Positions 8,164 through 16,307 of a stretch of 64,000 bases of DNA are shown here, one piece after another (position 1 is the first letter of the stretch; each line of letters begins with the position of its first letter). A program made the translations under genes and the position numbers. The DNA comes from Lachnospiraceae bacterium (GTDB taxonomy: Bacteria; Bacillota; Clostridia; Lachnospirales; Lachnospiraceae). The notes under the pieces are model-generated. The model saw only the letters and a list, made by a program, of their open reading frames with translations. It was not told the origin of the DNA and searched no databases. Location of the stretch: positions 186,001 through 250,000 of the forward strand of contig SVFD01000001.1 of NCBI GenBank assembly GCA_015057025.1, read 5' to 3'.

Positions 8164-10088
8164 TGATTGAATTGGACCAGGTAATGCAAAATTGGATTTA
8201 TGATAAAATACTATGTAGGTTTCAATGGGATGCATATTGGAGAATCTGCTTTGTGTCATCTATTTTTATTTTGTTTGTGTTGCTGATACGATATCTGTTA
8301 CGCAATCGCTCAAAAAAATACAGTTATTATTTGTGGATTCTGGCTGTATTACGATTGTTGTGCCCTATTTCCTTTACGATTCCTGTTGCATCACTGGTAA
8401 CCCGTGCGGAGATTATGGCAGCAGAAAATACATATATTGAAAATTTTTTGCCTCCGGTTATGGAGATGATCCTATTGGGTATTTACGCAATGGGTGCATT
8501 TGGTATGGGAATATATTATATTGTGCAGTACATAAAAGCGCGTAAAAAGGTCTCAAGAGCTTATAAAGGTAACAGTAGTACATGGTTATGCAGGGAAATT
8601 GAGACACCCTTTGTAATGGGAGTGTTCCGTCCGCGTATTTATCTTCCGGCTGAGTTGGAAAATGAAGAAAAGGTGAGAATATGTATTCTTGCACATGAGA
8701 AAAGTCATGTAAAACATCAGGACACCCGTGTGCGTTTTCTTGCATTACTCTGTATATGTTTATATTGGTGGAATCCTCTTGTGTGGATCGCTGTTAAGAT
8801 TATGAGTCAGGATATGGAAATGTATTGTGATGAAAAGGCAGTTTCTGCCGCAACAGCAGAAGAGAAGAAATTGTATGCCAATACCTTGCTGTCATATGCT
8901 ATGCGTAGTAACGGTTTTCGGGAAGAACTGGCATTTGGAGAATCCAATACTGAAAAGCGTGTAAAAAATATTTTTACAAATAAGAGGGGCGGTGCATCCA
9001 TTGTTATTATTTTTCTGCTGGCGGTAACGTGCTGTTTGGCACTTTTCTTTGTACGCATTAACAATCCCTTAAAAATCTTAACAACGGAAAGTGTTGCATG
9101 GTTGGAAGAGGTAATACCATCTATTGAATCTATATATAAAGACGGATACATTCCGGGTGGTTGCGATATTTGGGAATATGCAGAAGAAGAATGTGACAGT
9201 TATTATGATCGTAGCAATGATATATATTATGATAGTGTATGTTTTGATATTTATGCAGAGAAATATCAGTACAGACTTGATACGGATCTGAGTGAAAAAT
9301 CTCTTGATTATGATGGTGATTCGGGAAAATGCACGATTCAATACGCTGAGGTAGAGGGAAGTTTTATTAAAGTACTATTTACAGAAATAGATGATAATTG
9401 CTTTTATGAAGGGTATTTGTGGTTAAAACGATCCGGGGGCAGTCTTGGTTTTGATATCGTTGAATTGAAAAAACAACGTCTTGGAACTATGGAAGAGACT
9501 TATATAGCGGAAGAATGGGATATTGATGGAAATGATATAGAGGATTTCATCATAATAGATTCTTGTTTTGAAGGAGAGGATTTTTATGTCCCCGATAATC
9601 ATCATAACAATTTTATTGTGGAATTGGATAACGGATGTCGTGTGAGTACTGTTTTGCCGTCTGGTGAAGGGCATGCATATACGGAAAAGTTGCAAGGTTT
9701 AGAGCATGAGGAAACTTGTCAGTATTATGAAGTAGAACTGTTTTACAATGAAGATTTATCCGAATACGGAACGGTAGTGGTTTTGGTCAAAGTAGAAGCT
9801 ACAGAGAAGGGCGTTACAGTAGAACCTGTACTTATAATTTGTGGAGAGAATGATAAAGAACGGTTAGAAGAATATAAAGATATTCTATATGTAGTTGATT
9901 TTGTAATGGAAAGAAATCATAAAAGTTCTGCAAGTATATATGAGAATTTCAGAGAAGTTTTCTACGGGGAAGACAAATCGTACTATGAAGTTTGGGGGAC
10001 TAGAAACTGGGGAACTCCAGATGCCGAAATAGTAAGTGAACGTATTTACTGGAACGGTACAAAGTGGACGGAGTGGACCGAAGAGTAA
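8163..10088 (+). CDS. BlaR1/MecR1-type M56 membrane peptidase with unusual sensor domain
   Basis: A 641-residue membrane protein. Helices at about 27-45, 53-75 and 100-123 precede a cytoplasmic zinc protease domain with the HExxH motif H-E-K-S-H (178-182) and a distal C-D-E-K-A glutamate segment. A fourth helix lies near 283-300. The outer domain (about 305-641) is acidic and does not resemble the penicillin-binding sensor of BlaR1: no S-x-x-K, S-x-N or K-T-G set is apparent. On signal, the family cleaves the partner BlaI repressor. The pair therefore probably senses something other than beta-lactams. It is translationally coupled to the repressor. Confidence 0.87.
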   Translation: MIELDQVMQNWIYDKILCRFQWDAYWRICFVSSIFILFVLLIRYLLRNRSKKYSYYLWILAVLRLLCPISFTIPVASLVTRAEIMAAENTYIENFLPPVMEMILLGIYAMGAFGMGIYYIVQYIKARKKVSRAYKGNSSTWLCREIETPFVMGVFRPRIYLPAELENEEKVRICILAHEKSHVKHQDTRVRFLALLCICLYWWNPLVWIAVKIMSQDMEMYCDEKAVSAATAEEKKLYANTLLSYAMRSNGFREELAFGESNTEKRVKNIFTNKRGGASIVIIFLLAVTCCLALFFVRINNPLKILTTESVAWLEEVIPSIESIYKDGYIPGGCDIWEYAEEECDSYYDRSNDIYYDSVCFDIYAEKYQYRLDTDLSEKSLDYDGDSGKCTIQYAEVEGSFIKVLFTEIDDNCFYEGYLWLKRSGGSLGFDIVELKKQRLGTMEETYIAEEWDIDGNDIEDFIIIDSCFEGEDFYVPDNHHNNFIVELDNGCRVSTVLPSGEGHAYTEKLQGLEHEETCQYYEVELFYNEDLSEYGTVVVLVKVEATEKGVTVEPVLIICGENDKERLEEYKDILYVVDFVMERNHKSSASIYENFREVFYGEDKSYYEVWGTRNWGTPDAEIVSERIYWNGTKWTEWTEE

Positions 10089-10108
10089 TTGAAAGTGAAA
10101 AGTATACA

Positions 10109-10149
10109 AAAAACTACGGTGATTCCCAAGAGGGAATGCCGTAGTTTTT
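10109..10149. terminator. Bidirectional terminator between convergent genes
   Basis: A long stem (AAAACTACGG...CCGTAGTTTT, extended inward by ATTCCC/GGGAAT) with A and T tracts on either side. It serves both the BlaR1-type gene and the convergent degV gene. Confidence 0.9.
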
Positions 10150-10158
10150 GTTTTATTA

Positions 10159-11046
10159 TTAATTTACTCTCTTTTCTCCCCAGAAGAACAGTGCTACAGT
10201 TCCCGGACCGGTGTGAGCACCGATTACTGCACCGATACTGTTGATTTCAACCTTGCCGTTTAGGTTAGGGAAGGTTTCTTCTACCAAGTCCGCAACCTTT
10301 TTTGCGTCATCTTCACAAGCAGAGCATGAGATAAAACATTTTCCGTTATAGTCTTTGCCGCCTTCGGCAAGCTCAATCATTTTATTCACAATTTCTGCGA
10401 TGACTTTCTTTTTGCCGCGGATTTTCTGGCGCACAATAAGCTTGCCCATGTAATCTACATTCATTAAGGGACAGAGGTTTAAAATATTACCCAAAGTGGC
10501 AGCAGTTGCCGAAATTCTTCCGCCTCTTTTAAAATGGGTTAAATCCGTTGAAAAGAACCAGTGTTGAAGTTTGAGTTTGTAATCCTCTGCAAAGAGATAA
10601 AGTTCTTCCAAGCTTTTACCTTCATCGCGCATTTCCACCAGTTTATCAAGAAAAAGACCGTAGCCTGAACTTGCAGCAAGGGAGTCAACAACTTTAATGG
10701 TACGCTCCGGATACTTTGCCAGTAATTCTTCCTTGGCATTTAAGGCTGAATTGCAGGTGCCGGAGATACCGGAAGACATGGAAATGTGAATAATATCTTT
10801 ACCTTCCTGTAAAAATGGTTCAAAGAATGCCATAAATTCACTAATGTTAATCTGTGAAGTGGTAGGCATGGAACCGGCAGCAATTCTTTTATAAAATTCA
10901 TCATAAGGAATGCTTTCGCCTAAATCATCTAAGTATTCCTCACCGTCCATCATATAGTGATAGCAGGCATAGGGAATATTATTTTTTTCAAAATATTCTT
11001 TTGGTAAATCAACTGTGGAACAACAGGTTAACACATATGAACTCAT
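10159..11046 (-). CDS. DegV-family fatty-acid-binding protein
   Basis: A 295-residue DegV (FakB-type) protein. In Firmicutes these bind a fatty acid and present it to the FakA kinase for phosphorylation. The N-terminal C-S-T-V-D-L-P segment, the T-T-S-Q-I-N motif at the ligand pocket, the I-x-M-S-S-G-I-S-G-T segment and the C-terminal G-A-V-I-G-A-H-T-G-P-G are all present. GGAGG lies 5 bases before the ATG. It is monocistronic, with a promoter and palindrome upstream. FakA is not in the window. Confidence 0.92.
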   Translation of the reverse strand: MSSYVLTCCSTVDLPKEYFEKNNIPYACYHYMMDGEEYLDDLGESIPYDEFYKRIAAGSMPTTSQINISEFMAFFEPFLQEGKDIIHISMSSGISGTCNSALNAKEELLAKYPERTIKVVDSLAASSGYGLFLDKLVEMRDEGKSLEELYLFAEDYKLKLQHWFFSTDLTHFKRGGRISATAATLGNILNLCPLMNVDYMGKLIVRQKIRGKKKVIAEIVNKMIELAEGGKDYNGKCFISCSACEDDAKKVADLVEETFPNLNGKVEINSIGAVIGAHTGPGTVALFFWGEKRVN

Positions 11047-11079
11047 AAGAACCTCCGATATAGAAAAACAAACTTTTTG

Positions 11080-11130
11080 ATGTAGTTTTAAATACTACAT
11101 TAATTATAACAATTGGTTTGGGTATGTCAA
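11080..11130 (-). promoter_or_regulatory. degV promoter with downstream palindrome
   Basis: On the minus strand TTGACA (complement of 11125-11130), a 16-base spacer and TATAAT (complement of 11103-11108) form a strong promoter. Just downstream lies the dyad ATGTAGT-N7-ACTACAT (11080-11100), positioned where a repressor would block transcription. The cognate regulator was not identified. Confidence 0.75.
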
Positions 11131-11244
11131 TACTTTTTATCCTATTATTGACAATAAATATAGTTTTCAGTACATTTTAAATAGGAAGTATAAATTTTTG
11201 ATTAACATTTTTGTGTTTTAATAAAAATGATAGGGTGTGTGCAA

Positions 11245-11811
11245 ATGAAGGATTTCGGTACCTTTGATACCTTAAGTGAAGAAGAAGCCGTAATATATAA
11301 CCGCTTGGCTATAATCCGTCGCGAGTTGGACAGACTGGATTATGAACAGAATGATGCCCAACAGGATATTAAAATGTGGCGTAACAAAATGCTGGACGAT
11401 AAGTTTAAGGTGAAATTTTGGCTGGTGGTTGCTTTGATTATCAGTATTGGTGCTTTGCCCTGGTATCTGATTATTCTTTATGCAGTTCCGCCGGGAATGG
11501 ACTTTGCATACGCCTATATATTCAATATTATTGCATCCTTTATGGCCATGGTGGAATACTTTGTTTTTATTCCTTTGTTTCTCATCTGCTTAATTGTTTT
11601 TCTGGTGTGGTTTGCATTATATCATCTGCGCAACAGCACAAGGGAGGGGATAATCAATTTGGCCGAGAAAATGGGTGTGGATAATCGTAATGTATTAATC
11701 CGGGAGCAAAAGGAAATTGTGGGAAGAACAGAAGCGGAAATGGAAAGCTTAAGGGAAGAAGAAGCTAAGTTAAAAAAACGCATGGATAGCATTCTCCGGG
11801 AACGTGCATAA
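11245..11811 (+). CDS. Membrane protein flanked by coiled coils, unknown function
   Basis: A protein of 188 residues (194 if the upstream ATG at 11227 is used). A charged helical N-terminus (about 1-55) is followed by two membrane helices (about 58-82 and 98-128) and a long C-terminal coiled coil rich in Glu, Arg and Lys (about 135-188). No domain was recognised. The ATG at 11245 has a weak AGGGTG before it, whereas the 11227 ATG has no visible ribosome site, so the shorter form is preferred. It may have a scaffolding or stress role, but nothing in the context supports a specific function. Confidence 0.6.
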   Translation: MKDFGTFDTLSEEEAVIYNRLAIIRRELDRLDYEQNDAQQDIKMWRNKMLDDKFKVKFWLVVALIISIGALPWYLIILYAVPPGMDFAYAYIFNIIASFMAMVEYFVFIPLFLICLIVFLVWFALYHLRNSTREGIINLAEKMGVDNRNVLIREQKEIVGRTEAEMESLREEEAKLKKRMDSILRERA

Positions 11812-11884
11812 TAAAATAAAATGTGTTGTGACGCTGTATAAATTCGGTTTTTGCAAAAAAACGGAAAAAAATTAAAATTAGGAC

Positions 11885-11913
11885 TTGCCAAACCGAGAAA
11901 AAAAGTGTATATT
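11885..11913 (+). promoter_or_regulatory. Promoter of tRNA-Gln
   Basis: TTGCCA (11885-11890), a 17-base spacer and TATATT (11908-11913), ending 31 bases before the mature tRNA. Confidence 0.75.
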
Positions 11914-11944
11914 AAGTAAGCGTGAGTGAGACGCACACATATTT

Positions 11945-12016
11945 AGGGCTATCGCCAAACGGTAAGGCAACGGACTCTGACTCCGTCATCTCAAGGTTCG
12001 AATCCTTGTAGCCCTG
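11945..12016 (+). tRNA. tRNA-Gln, anticodon CTG
   Basis: A cloverleaf of 72 bases. The acceptor stem is AGGGCTA/TAGCCCT with discriminator G. The anticodon stem ACGGA/TCCGT encloses the loop CTCTGAC, giving anticodon CTG for CAG codons. The T arm contains GGTTCGAATCC. The 3' CCA is not encoded (CTA follows). It is a single gene with its own promoter and terminator. Confidence 0.95.
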
Positions 12017-12025
12017 CTAAAAAAC

Positions 12026-12053
12026 CTCTGAAGGAAACTTCAGAGTTTTTTTT
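12026..12053 (+). terminator. Terminator of tRNA-Gln
   Basis: CTCTGAAG-GAAA-CTTCAGAG followed by eight T residues. Confidence 0.92.
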
Positions 12054-12106
12054 GTGTTTGTAAATAAGACAGGTGAATGAATGTGAACACAAATAGTTCA
12101 AATTTT

Positions 12107-12136
12107 ATTGTCGACAATAAGTGAGAGTGATATAAT
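12107..12136 (+). promoter_or_regulatory. Promoter with perfect palindrome over the -35 box
   Basis: TTGTCG (12108-12113), a 17-base spacer and TATAAT (12131-12136). The perfect 12-base palindrome ATTGTCGACAAT (12107-12118) covers the -35 element and could be a repressor site. The transcript would carry a leader of about 100 bases before the next gene. Confidence 0.7.
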
Positions 12137-12243
12137 TACAAGTGACGAAAAGGGTATGGGTACACTGAACAATGTGAATTGCATTGAAATTGTGAAAGGC
12201 AGTCGCTTGTTTCGGTGCCTTATTGTAAAAGGAGGATTAGAAA

Positions 12244-12783
12244 TTGAACAATCAGATGGAAACACAATCAACTACGAATAACGGAAATCATATCGAAAGC
12301 TTTACATTTGCTTCTTTGCCCACAAGTTTGGCAGAGTTACAGACATTGCCGGAGGCTTCTTTAGATTCGCCTTTCAAGACAACAGCACTGTGTATTGCTG
12401 TATTGTGCAATTGGGAAAAGGATGCAAATGCAACATGGGAAATGTTGGACTTTTTAAAGGGACCGGAGAGTGTGAGCGAAAGAGAGAAGCAATTTATTAA
12501 GGATCGTCTTGCAGGAAAACAATATAAGACATTGTCGTTTTTTAAAGGTGCAACACAGGATAACGGCTATGTGCCCGTAACACCGTATACGATTACAGTG
12601 AGTGATAATCCGTATTCTTATCCGGAAGAGAATTGGGCCACTCTTTACGTTACAAGCGGTGGAGCAGATGCACCGAGGCCGGTTAAGTTGCGTAGAAAAC
12701 CTTCTACGAATCAGTGGTTTATCAATGAAATTCAGTGTCTTGCGGATATCAGAATTCCTACGGAACAGGATCCCTGGGCATAA
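12244..12783 (+). CDS. Uncharacterised cytoplasmic protein (DUF6935-like)
   Basis: A 179-residue soluble protein with no signal or membrane segment. It has a disordered N-terminus of about 20 residues, a helical section around W-E-K-D-A-N-A-T-W-E-M-L-D-F-L-K-G-P, and a C-terminal beta-rich half (V-P-V-T-P-Y-T-I-T-V, A-T-L-Y-V-T-S-G-G-A-D-A-P-R-P-V-K-L-R). From memory it resembles the Lachnospiraceae family catalogued as DUF6935. The TTG start is taken because AGGAGG lies 9 bases before it and fits no better codon. Function unknown; it has a well-formed promoter of its own. Confidence 0.72.
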   Translation: MNNQMETQSTTNNGNHIESFTFASLPTSLAELQTLPEASLDSPFKTTALCIAVLCNWEKDANATWEMLDFLKGPESVSEREKQFIKDRLAGKQYKTLSFFKGATQDNGYVPVTPYTITVSDNPYSYPEENWATLYVTSGGADAPRPVKLRRKPSTNQWFINEIQCLADIRIPTEQDPWA

Positions 12784-12886
12784 AATAAGTGAGGTATTAT
12801 ATCAGTGAAAAAGATTATATTTGCCAAATATTATATTTTGCGATAAAATCCTATGGAATGTATAAGATTTGTAAGGGGAATGTAAA

Positions 12887-13600
12887 ATGTACGAATGGAA
12901 AACCCGAATACGATACAGCGAAGTGGGCACTGACGGTCTTTTGACCATGTGTTCGCTGATTGATTATTTTCAGGATTGCGTAAATTTGGATTCCGATGAC
13001 CGTAAAGTAGGTTATTGGGAATTGAGTCAAAAAAATCTTGGTTGGATTCTTTTGACCTGGCAGATAGAGGTGAACCGTTATCCGAGAATGGGTGAAACTG
13101 TGGTAATCTCCACTGCACCTCATGGTTTTCGAGGGACTTTCGGATATCGTAACTTTTTTATGAGAGATGAGCAGGGAGAACTGCTGGCGGTAGCTGACAG
13201 TACTTGGATGCTTATGGATTTTAATGCCATGAAGCCGGTACGTCCGGCGGATGAAATTCTGGATGCTTATGAGCTGGAAGAACGGTATCCTATGGAGTAT
13301 TCAAGGGCTAAAATCGTGCTTGGAGATGATAAAAGAAAGCAGGAGAACTTCCGGGTAGGTATGCATCATCTGGACACCAATCATCACGTCAACAACGGGC
13401 AATATGTTGCCATGGCGCAACAATATTTGCCTGAAGATTTTACGATAAAACGCCTGCGTGTAGAGTATCGTAAGCAGGCGATGCTGGGAGATGAAATTAT
13501 TCCTTGGGTATCCAAAGAAGACGGAGCATACAAGGTGGCAATTAATAATAGCGAGGATACTGCATTTGCAGTTTTGTTGTTTGAAACGTTTTCAAAATAA
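12887..13600 (+). CDS. Acyl-ACP thioesterase
   Basis: A 237-residue double-hotdog protein of the FatA/FatB-like bacterial thioesterase family, which releases free fatty acids from acyl carrier protein. The N-terminal hotdog begins Y-E-W-K-T-R-I-R-Y-S-E-V-G and contains L-L-T-W-Q-I-E-V. The second hotdog carries the catalytic region D-T-N-H-H-V-N-N (about 163-170), with the Asn/His pair present. Length is normal for bacterial members. It could supply the fatty acids that DegV/FakB proteins handle, which is an inference. It is separate from the preceding gene and precedes the CvfB-like gene by 113 bases. Confidence 0.9.
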   Translation: MYEWKTRIRYSEVGTDGLLTMCSLIDYFQDCVNLDSDDRKVGYWELSQKNLGWILLTWQIEVNRYPRMGETVVISTAPHGFRGTFGYRNFFMRDEQGELLAVADSTWMLMDFNAMKPVRPADEILDAYELEERYPMEYSRAKIVLGDDKRKQENFRVGMHHLDTNHHVNNGQYVAMAQQYLPEDFTIKRLRVEYRKQAMLGDEIIPWVSKEDGAYKVAINNSEDTAFAVLLFETFSK

Positions 13601-13713
13601 AAGAATTGTTTTGTACCATAATAAAAAGATATTCTTTTTAAATGAAGATATCTTAAAATTAAACGTCAACAGGGTATGAAGAGATATCCATACCAACAGA
13701 ACGGAGGACAATT

Positions 13714-14556
13714 ATGTTAGAATTAGGAAAAGTGCAAACATTACAGGCAGTTAAAAAAGTAGAATTCGGTATGTATTTTGCTGCTTTGGATGACAAAAAG
13801 GGAGAGGAAAGAGTGCTTTTACCTGCAAAACAGGTGCCTAAGGGGATGGCAATCGGCCAGCAGGCTGAGTTGTTTTTGTATAAAGATTCTTCCGATCGAT
13901 TAATTGCGACCACAAGAATGCCAATGATAACTTTGGGACAGGTTGCGCGATTAAGGGTTGCCGGTACAACTAAAATCGGTGCCTTTTTGGACTGGGGACT
14001 GGAGAAGGATTTATTGTTACCCTTCCGTGAGCAGACTTATCGTGTCCGTGAGGGAGATGAAATTCTGGTTGCCCTTTATATTGATAAAAGTAATCGTCTT
14101 TGCGCAACTATGAAATTATATCATTATCTGGAAAAAGGCGGCGATTATGCCAAAGATGATTGGGTAACGGGTACATTGTACGAGATAAGTGAAAATTTCG
14201 GTGCTTTTATTGCAGTAGATGATAAATATTCCGGATTGGTTCCTGCAAAGGAATTCCAGAAGAATGTATCTTGCGGAAGTAAGGTGGAAGCCCGCGTTAC
14301 AGGTATTTTAGAAGATGGTAAAATCAATCTGAGTTTGAAAGATAAGGCGTACTTACAAATAGCCAAAGACGCTGAGGAAATTATGAGCGTCATTGAAAGC
14401 TATGACGGTGTTCTGCCTTTTAACGACAAGGCATCACCTGAGACCATCAAACGTGAGATGGGAATGAGTAAGAATGAATTTAAGCGTGCCGTGGGAAATT
14501 TGTTAAAAGCGGGACGAATTGAAATTAAAGAGAAGTGTATCCGTAAGATTAAATAA
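13714..14556 (+). CDS. CvfB-like S1 RNA-binding protein
   Basis: A 280-residue protein of the CvfB/YitL family, with several S1-type OB folds followed by a C-terminal winged helix. Visible S1 strands include T-K-I-G-A-F-L-D-W-G-L-E-K-D-L-L-L-P-F (about 85-105) and N-F-G-A-F-I-A-V-D (about 160-170). The C-terminus (F-N-D-K-A-S-P-E-T-I-K-R-E-M-G-M-S-K-N-E-F-K-R-A-V) is the winged helix. CvfB in staphylococci binds RNA and affects virulence gene expression. ACGGAGGAC precedes the ATG. Confidence 0.9.
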   Translation: MLELGKVQTLQAVKKVEFGMYFAALDDKKGEERVLLPAKQVPKGMAIGQQAELFLYKDSSDRLIATTRMPMITLGQVARLRVAGTTKIGAFLDWGLEKDLLLPFREQTYRVREGDEILVALYIDKSNRLCATMKLYHYLEKGGDYAKDDWVTGTLYEISENFGAFIAVDDKYSGLVPAKEFQKNVSCGSKVEARVTGILEDGKINLSLKDKAYLQIAKDAEEIMSVIESYDGVLPFNDKASPETIKREMGMSKNEFKRAVGNLLKAGRIEIKEKCIRKIK

Positions 14557-14692
14557 ATATTTAATGGGAGAACATACAGAACATTATGCATAGTTGAAAC
14601 CATAGCTGTTTTCTGCTATACTATATGGGTAACTTGTCCGTTTTGAGACGGATGTTGATTAGAGGGATAAGCAAAACAAGAAGGTGAAGCTT

Positions 14693-15454
14693 GTGAAAGT
14701 CATTGATGTTTTGGGGATGCAGATTACCGATTATCCGTTAAAAGAAGCAATTAAGCTATCTTTGAAATACGTCGGTAACGGTGCAATGAATACCATTTTT
14801 TACGTATCTTCACAGGTGTTGCTGGACGCCGGGGAGAATCAGCAACAGAAGGAATGGCTGGAATCCATGGACTTGATTTTATACGGCGAGCCCACGGTTT
14901 TGGATGTTCTTGGAGAGAATACCAGAGAACGTAAAAATGAAATTAAGCAGGATGAGTTTCTGCATGAATTTATCAAAAAGATTTCCAGAGCAAAGCAAAG
15001 TGTATACTTGATTTTGGATTCTGATGAAAAAGCAGACAGTCTTAAACGCTATCTTCAGGAGTTACACGGTAGTGTGAATGTAGTCGGAAAATATATTTGG
15101 GATGAAGAAACTTCTACAGCAGAAGATTTGGTAAATGAATTAAATGATATTTCTCCGGTTGTGATTATTTCTAAACTTCCTAATTCGATACAGATGAGAT
15201 TGATATGCGAGAATCGTCGCATGATTAATTCCGGTGTATGGGTGGCACTTTTATATGAGCGTGTCATAAATAAAAAGAAGAAAGTCACGTTTGGTTCTAA
15301 GTTAGACTGGATGTTTTATAAAAGACTGTTTAAGCGTAAAGTTAATAAATACGAAATTGAGAAAGCAGAGACGGAAGCGGAGGAACAACTACAGGATACG
15401 ATAGCGGAAGCAACGATATCGTCAGAGTCCGACGCAAGGGATACTGCAGAATAG
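14693..15454 (+). CDS. Divergent WecG/TagA/CpsF-like protein
   Basis: A 253-residue protein with the overall pattern of the WecG/TagA/CpsF glycosyltransferases: an N-terminal V-I-D-V-L-G-M-Q-I strand, an M-D-L-I-L-Y-G-E-P segment where the family has an Asp-Gly pair, a central Rossmann-like V-Y-L-I-L-D-S-D-E, and V-V-G-K-Y. The T-N-x-D motif usual for catalysis is absent and the usual P-x-Q-E becomes P-N-S-I-Q, so it may be inactive or have a changed role. The last 50 residues are an acidic tail. The GTG at 14693 has AAGGTG at 6-7 bases; a GTG three codons upstream is poorly spaced. Confidence 0.5.
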   Translation: MKVIDVLGMQITDYPLKEAIKLSLKYVGNGAMNTIFYVSSQVLLDAGENQQQKEWLESMDLILYGEPTVLDVLGENTRERKNEIKQDEFLHEFIKKISRAKQSVYLILDSDEKADSLKRYLQELHGSVNVVGKYIWDEETSTAEDLVNELNDISPVVIISKLPNSIQMRLICENRRMINSGVWVALLYERVINKKKKVTFGSKLDWMFYKRLFKRKVNKYEIEKAETEAEEQLQDTIAEATISSESDARDTAE

Positions 15455-15477
15455 ATAATAATAATTTCATAACGGAA

Positions 15478-15705
15478 CGGGTGATGCGGAAGCAAAATAT
15501 TGCTTGGCTGCATTGAAAAGGGAAGCAGGTGTAAGTCCTGCACGAACTCGTCACTGTAAGAGAGGAATATGTCCTAGAGGCCACTGGGGGACCGGGAAGG
15601 CAGGGCATGTGTTGATTCTTAAGTCAGGAGACCTGCCCGGCGTCCGGTACGGAAAGCATAAGCTTTCAGGTCACGAGTAATTGGCAGTACGAGATTCCAT
15701 AAGCC
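15478..15705 (+). ncRNA. Cobalamin (AdoCbl) riboswitch
   Basis: The conserved core of the cobalamin aptamer is present. G-G-A-A-G-C-A-G-G-T-G-T-A-A-G-T-C-C-T-G-C lies at about 15531-15541, C-A-C-T-G-T-A-A at about 15552-15559, and the B12 box A-G-T-C-A-G-G-A-G-A-C-C-T-G-C-C at 15622-15637. A peripheral region containing C-A-C-G-A-G-T-A-A-T-T-G-G-C-A-G follows. A strong terminator hairpin comes about 25 bases later, then the DUF4430 and ECF-S genes. It would repress them when cobalamin is plentiful. Edges are approximate. Confidence 0.95.
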
Positions 15706-15730
15706 CCGGGGCTTTCATTTGGTGTGCGTA

Positions 15731-15762
15731 AACCTCTTACTTGTGCAGTAAGAGGTTTTTTT
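15731..15762 (+). terminator. Riboswitch-controlled terminator
   Basis: AACCTCTTACT-TGTGC-AGTAAGAGGTT followed by six T residues. It lies between the aptamer and the first coding gene, so it is the likely expression platform for transcriptional attenuation. Confidence 0.85.
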
Positions 15763-15861
15763 ATGTGAAGGCGAGGGTTTGTTTTAGGAGTAAAATAACT
15801 TGAATTGTAACCCGAAACTGAGCATTTAAAAAATTAAAAATAACACATAAGGAGAGAAAAG

Positions 15862-16260
15862 ATGAAAAAATCAGTCAAAATTATTTTAGGAGTTAGTGGA
15901 GTTGTTGTTTTAGTTGCAGCGTTGGTGGCAGTTTGGATGATTTTCGGTGCAAAGCCCCAGGAAGGTGCAAAGGCGATTACCATCGAAGTGATTAATTCAG
16001 CAGATGAATCAACCATGTATGAATTAAACACTGATGCAGAGTATCTTCGCCAGGCAATGGATGAAGCTGAAGGTTTGACTTATGACGGTACTGAAAGTGA
16101 ATATGGTATGATGATTAGTACCGTTAATGGTGAAGTGGCAGATTATAATATGAATGGTGCCTATTGGGGATTTTATGTGAATGGTGAGTATTGTAATTAT
16201 GGTATTGACACACAGCCTGTACTGGATGGCGATGCTTTTGTGATTGAATATGTACAGTAA
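15862..16260 (+). CDS. DUF4430 (transcobalamin-like) surface protein
   Basis: A 132-residue protein anchored by one N-terminal hydrophobic helix (about 8-30) with no lipobox Cys. An extracellular DUF4430 domain (about 40-132) contains the typical W-G-F-Y-V-N-G-E and a terminal G-D-A-F-V-I-E-Y strand. DUF4430 is structurally related to the C-terminal domain of transcobalamin and intrinsic factor. Its place directly behind a cobalamin riboswitch and before an ECF S component supports a role in capturing corrinoids at the cell surface; this is inference from family plus context. GGAG precedes the ATG. Confidence 0.85.
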   Translation: MKKSVKIILGVSGVVVLVAALVAVWMIFGAKPQEGAKAITIEVINSADESTMYELNTDAEYLRQAMDEAEGLTYDGTESEYGMMISTVNGEVADYNMNGAYWGFYVNGEYCNYGIDTQPVLDGDAFVIEYVQ

Positions 16261-16307
16261 AATAAATGAAGTAAAAACAAGACGAGCAAGGCTGGAACAA
16301 GTATAGA

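Noticed and set aside
15316-15608. Antisense frames over the WecG-like end and riboswitch
   Set aside because: They cover a well-defined structured RNA; no start signals.
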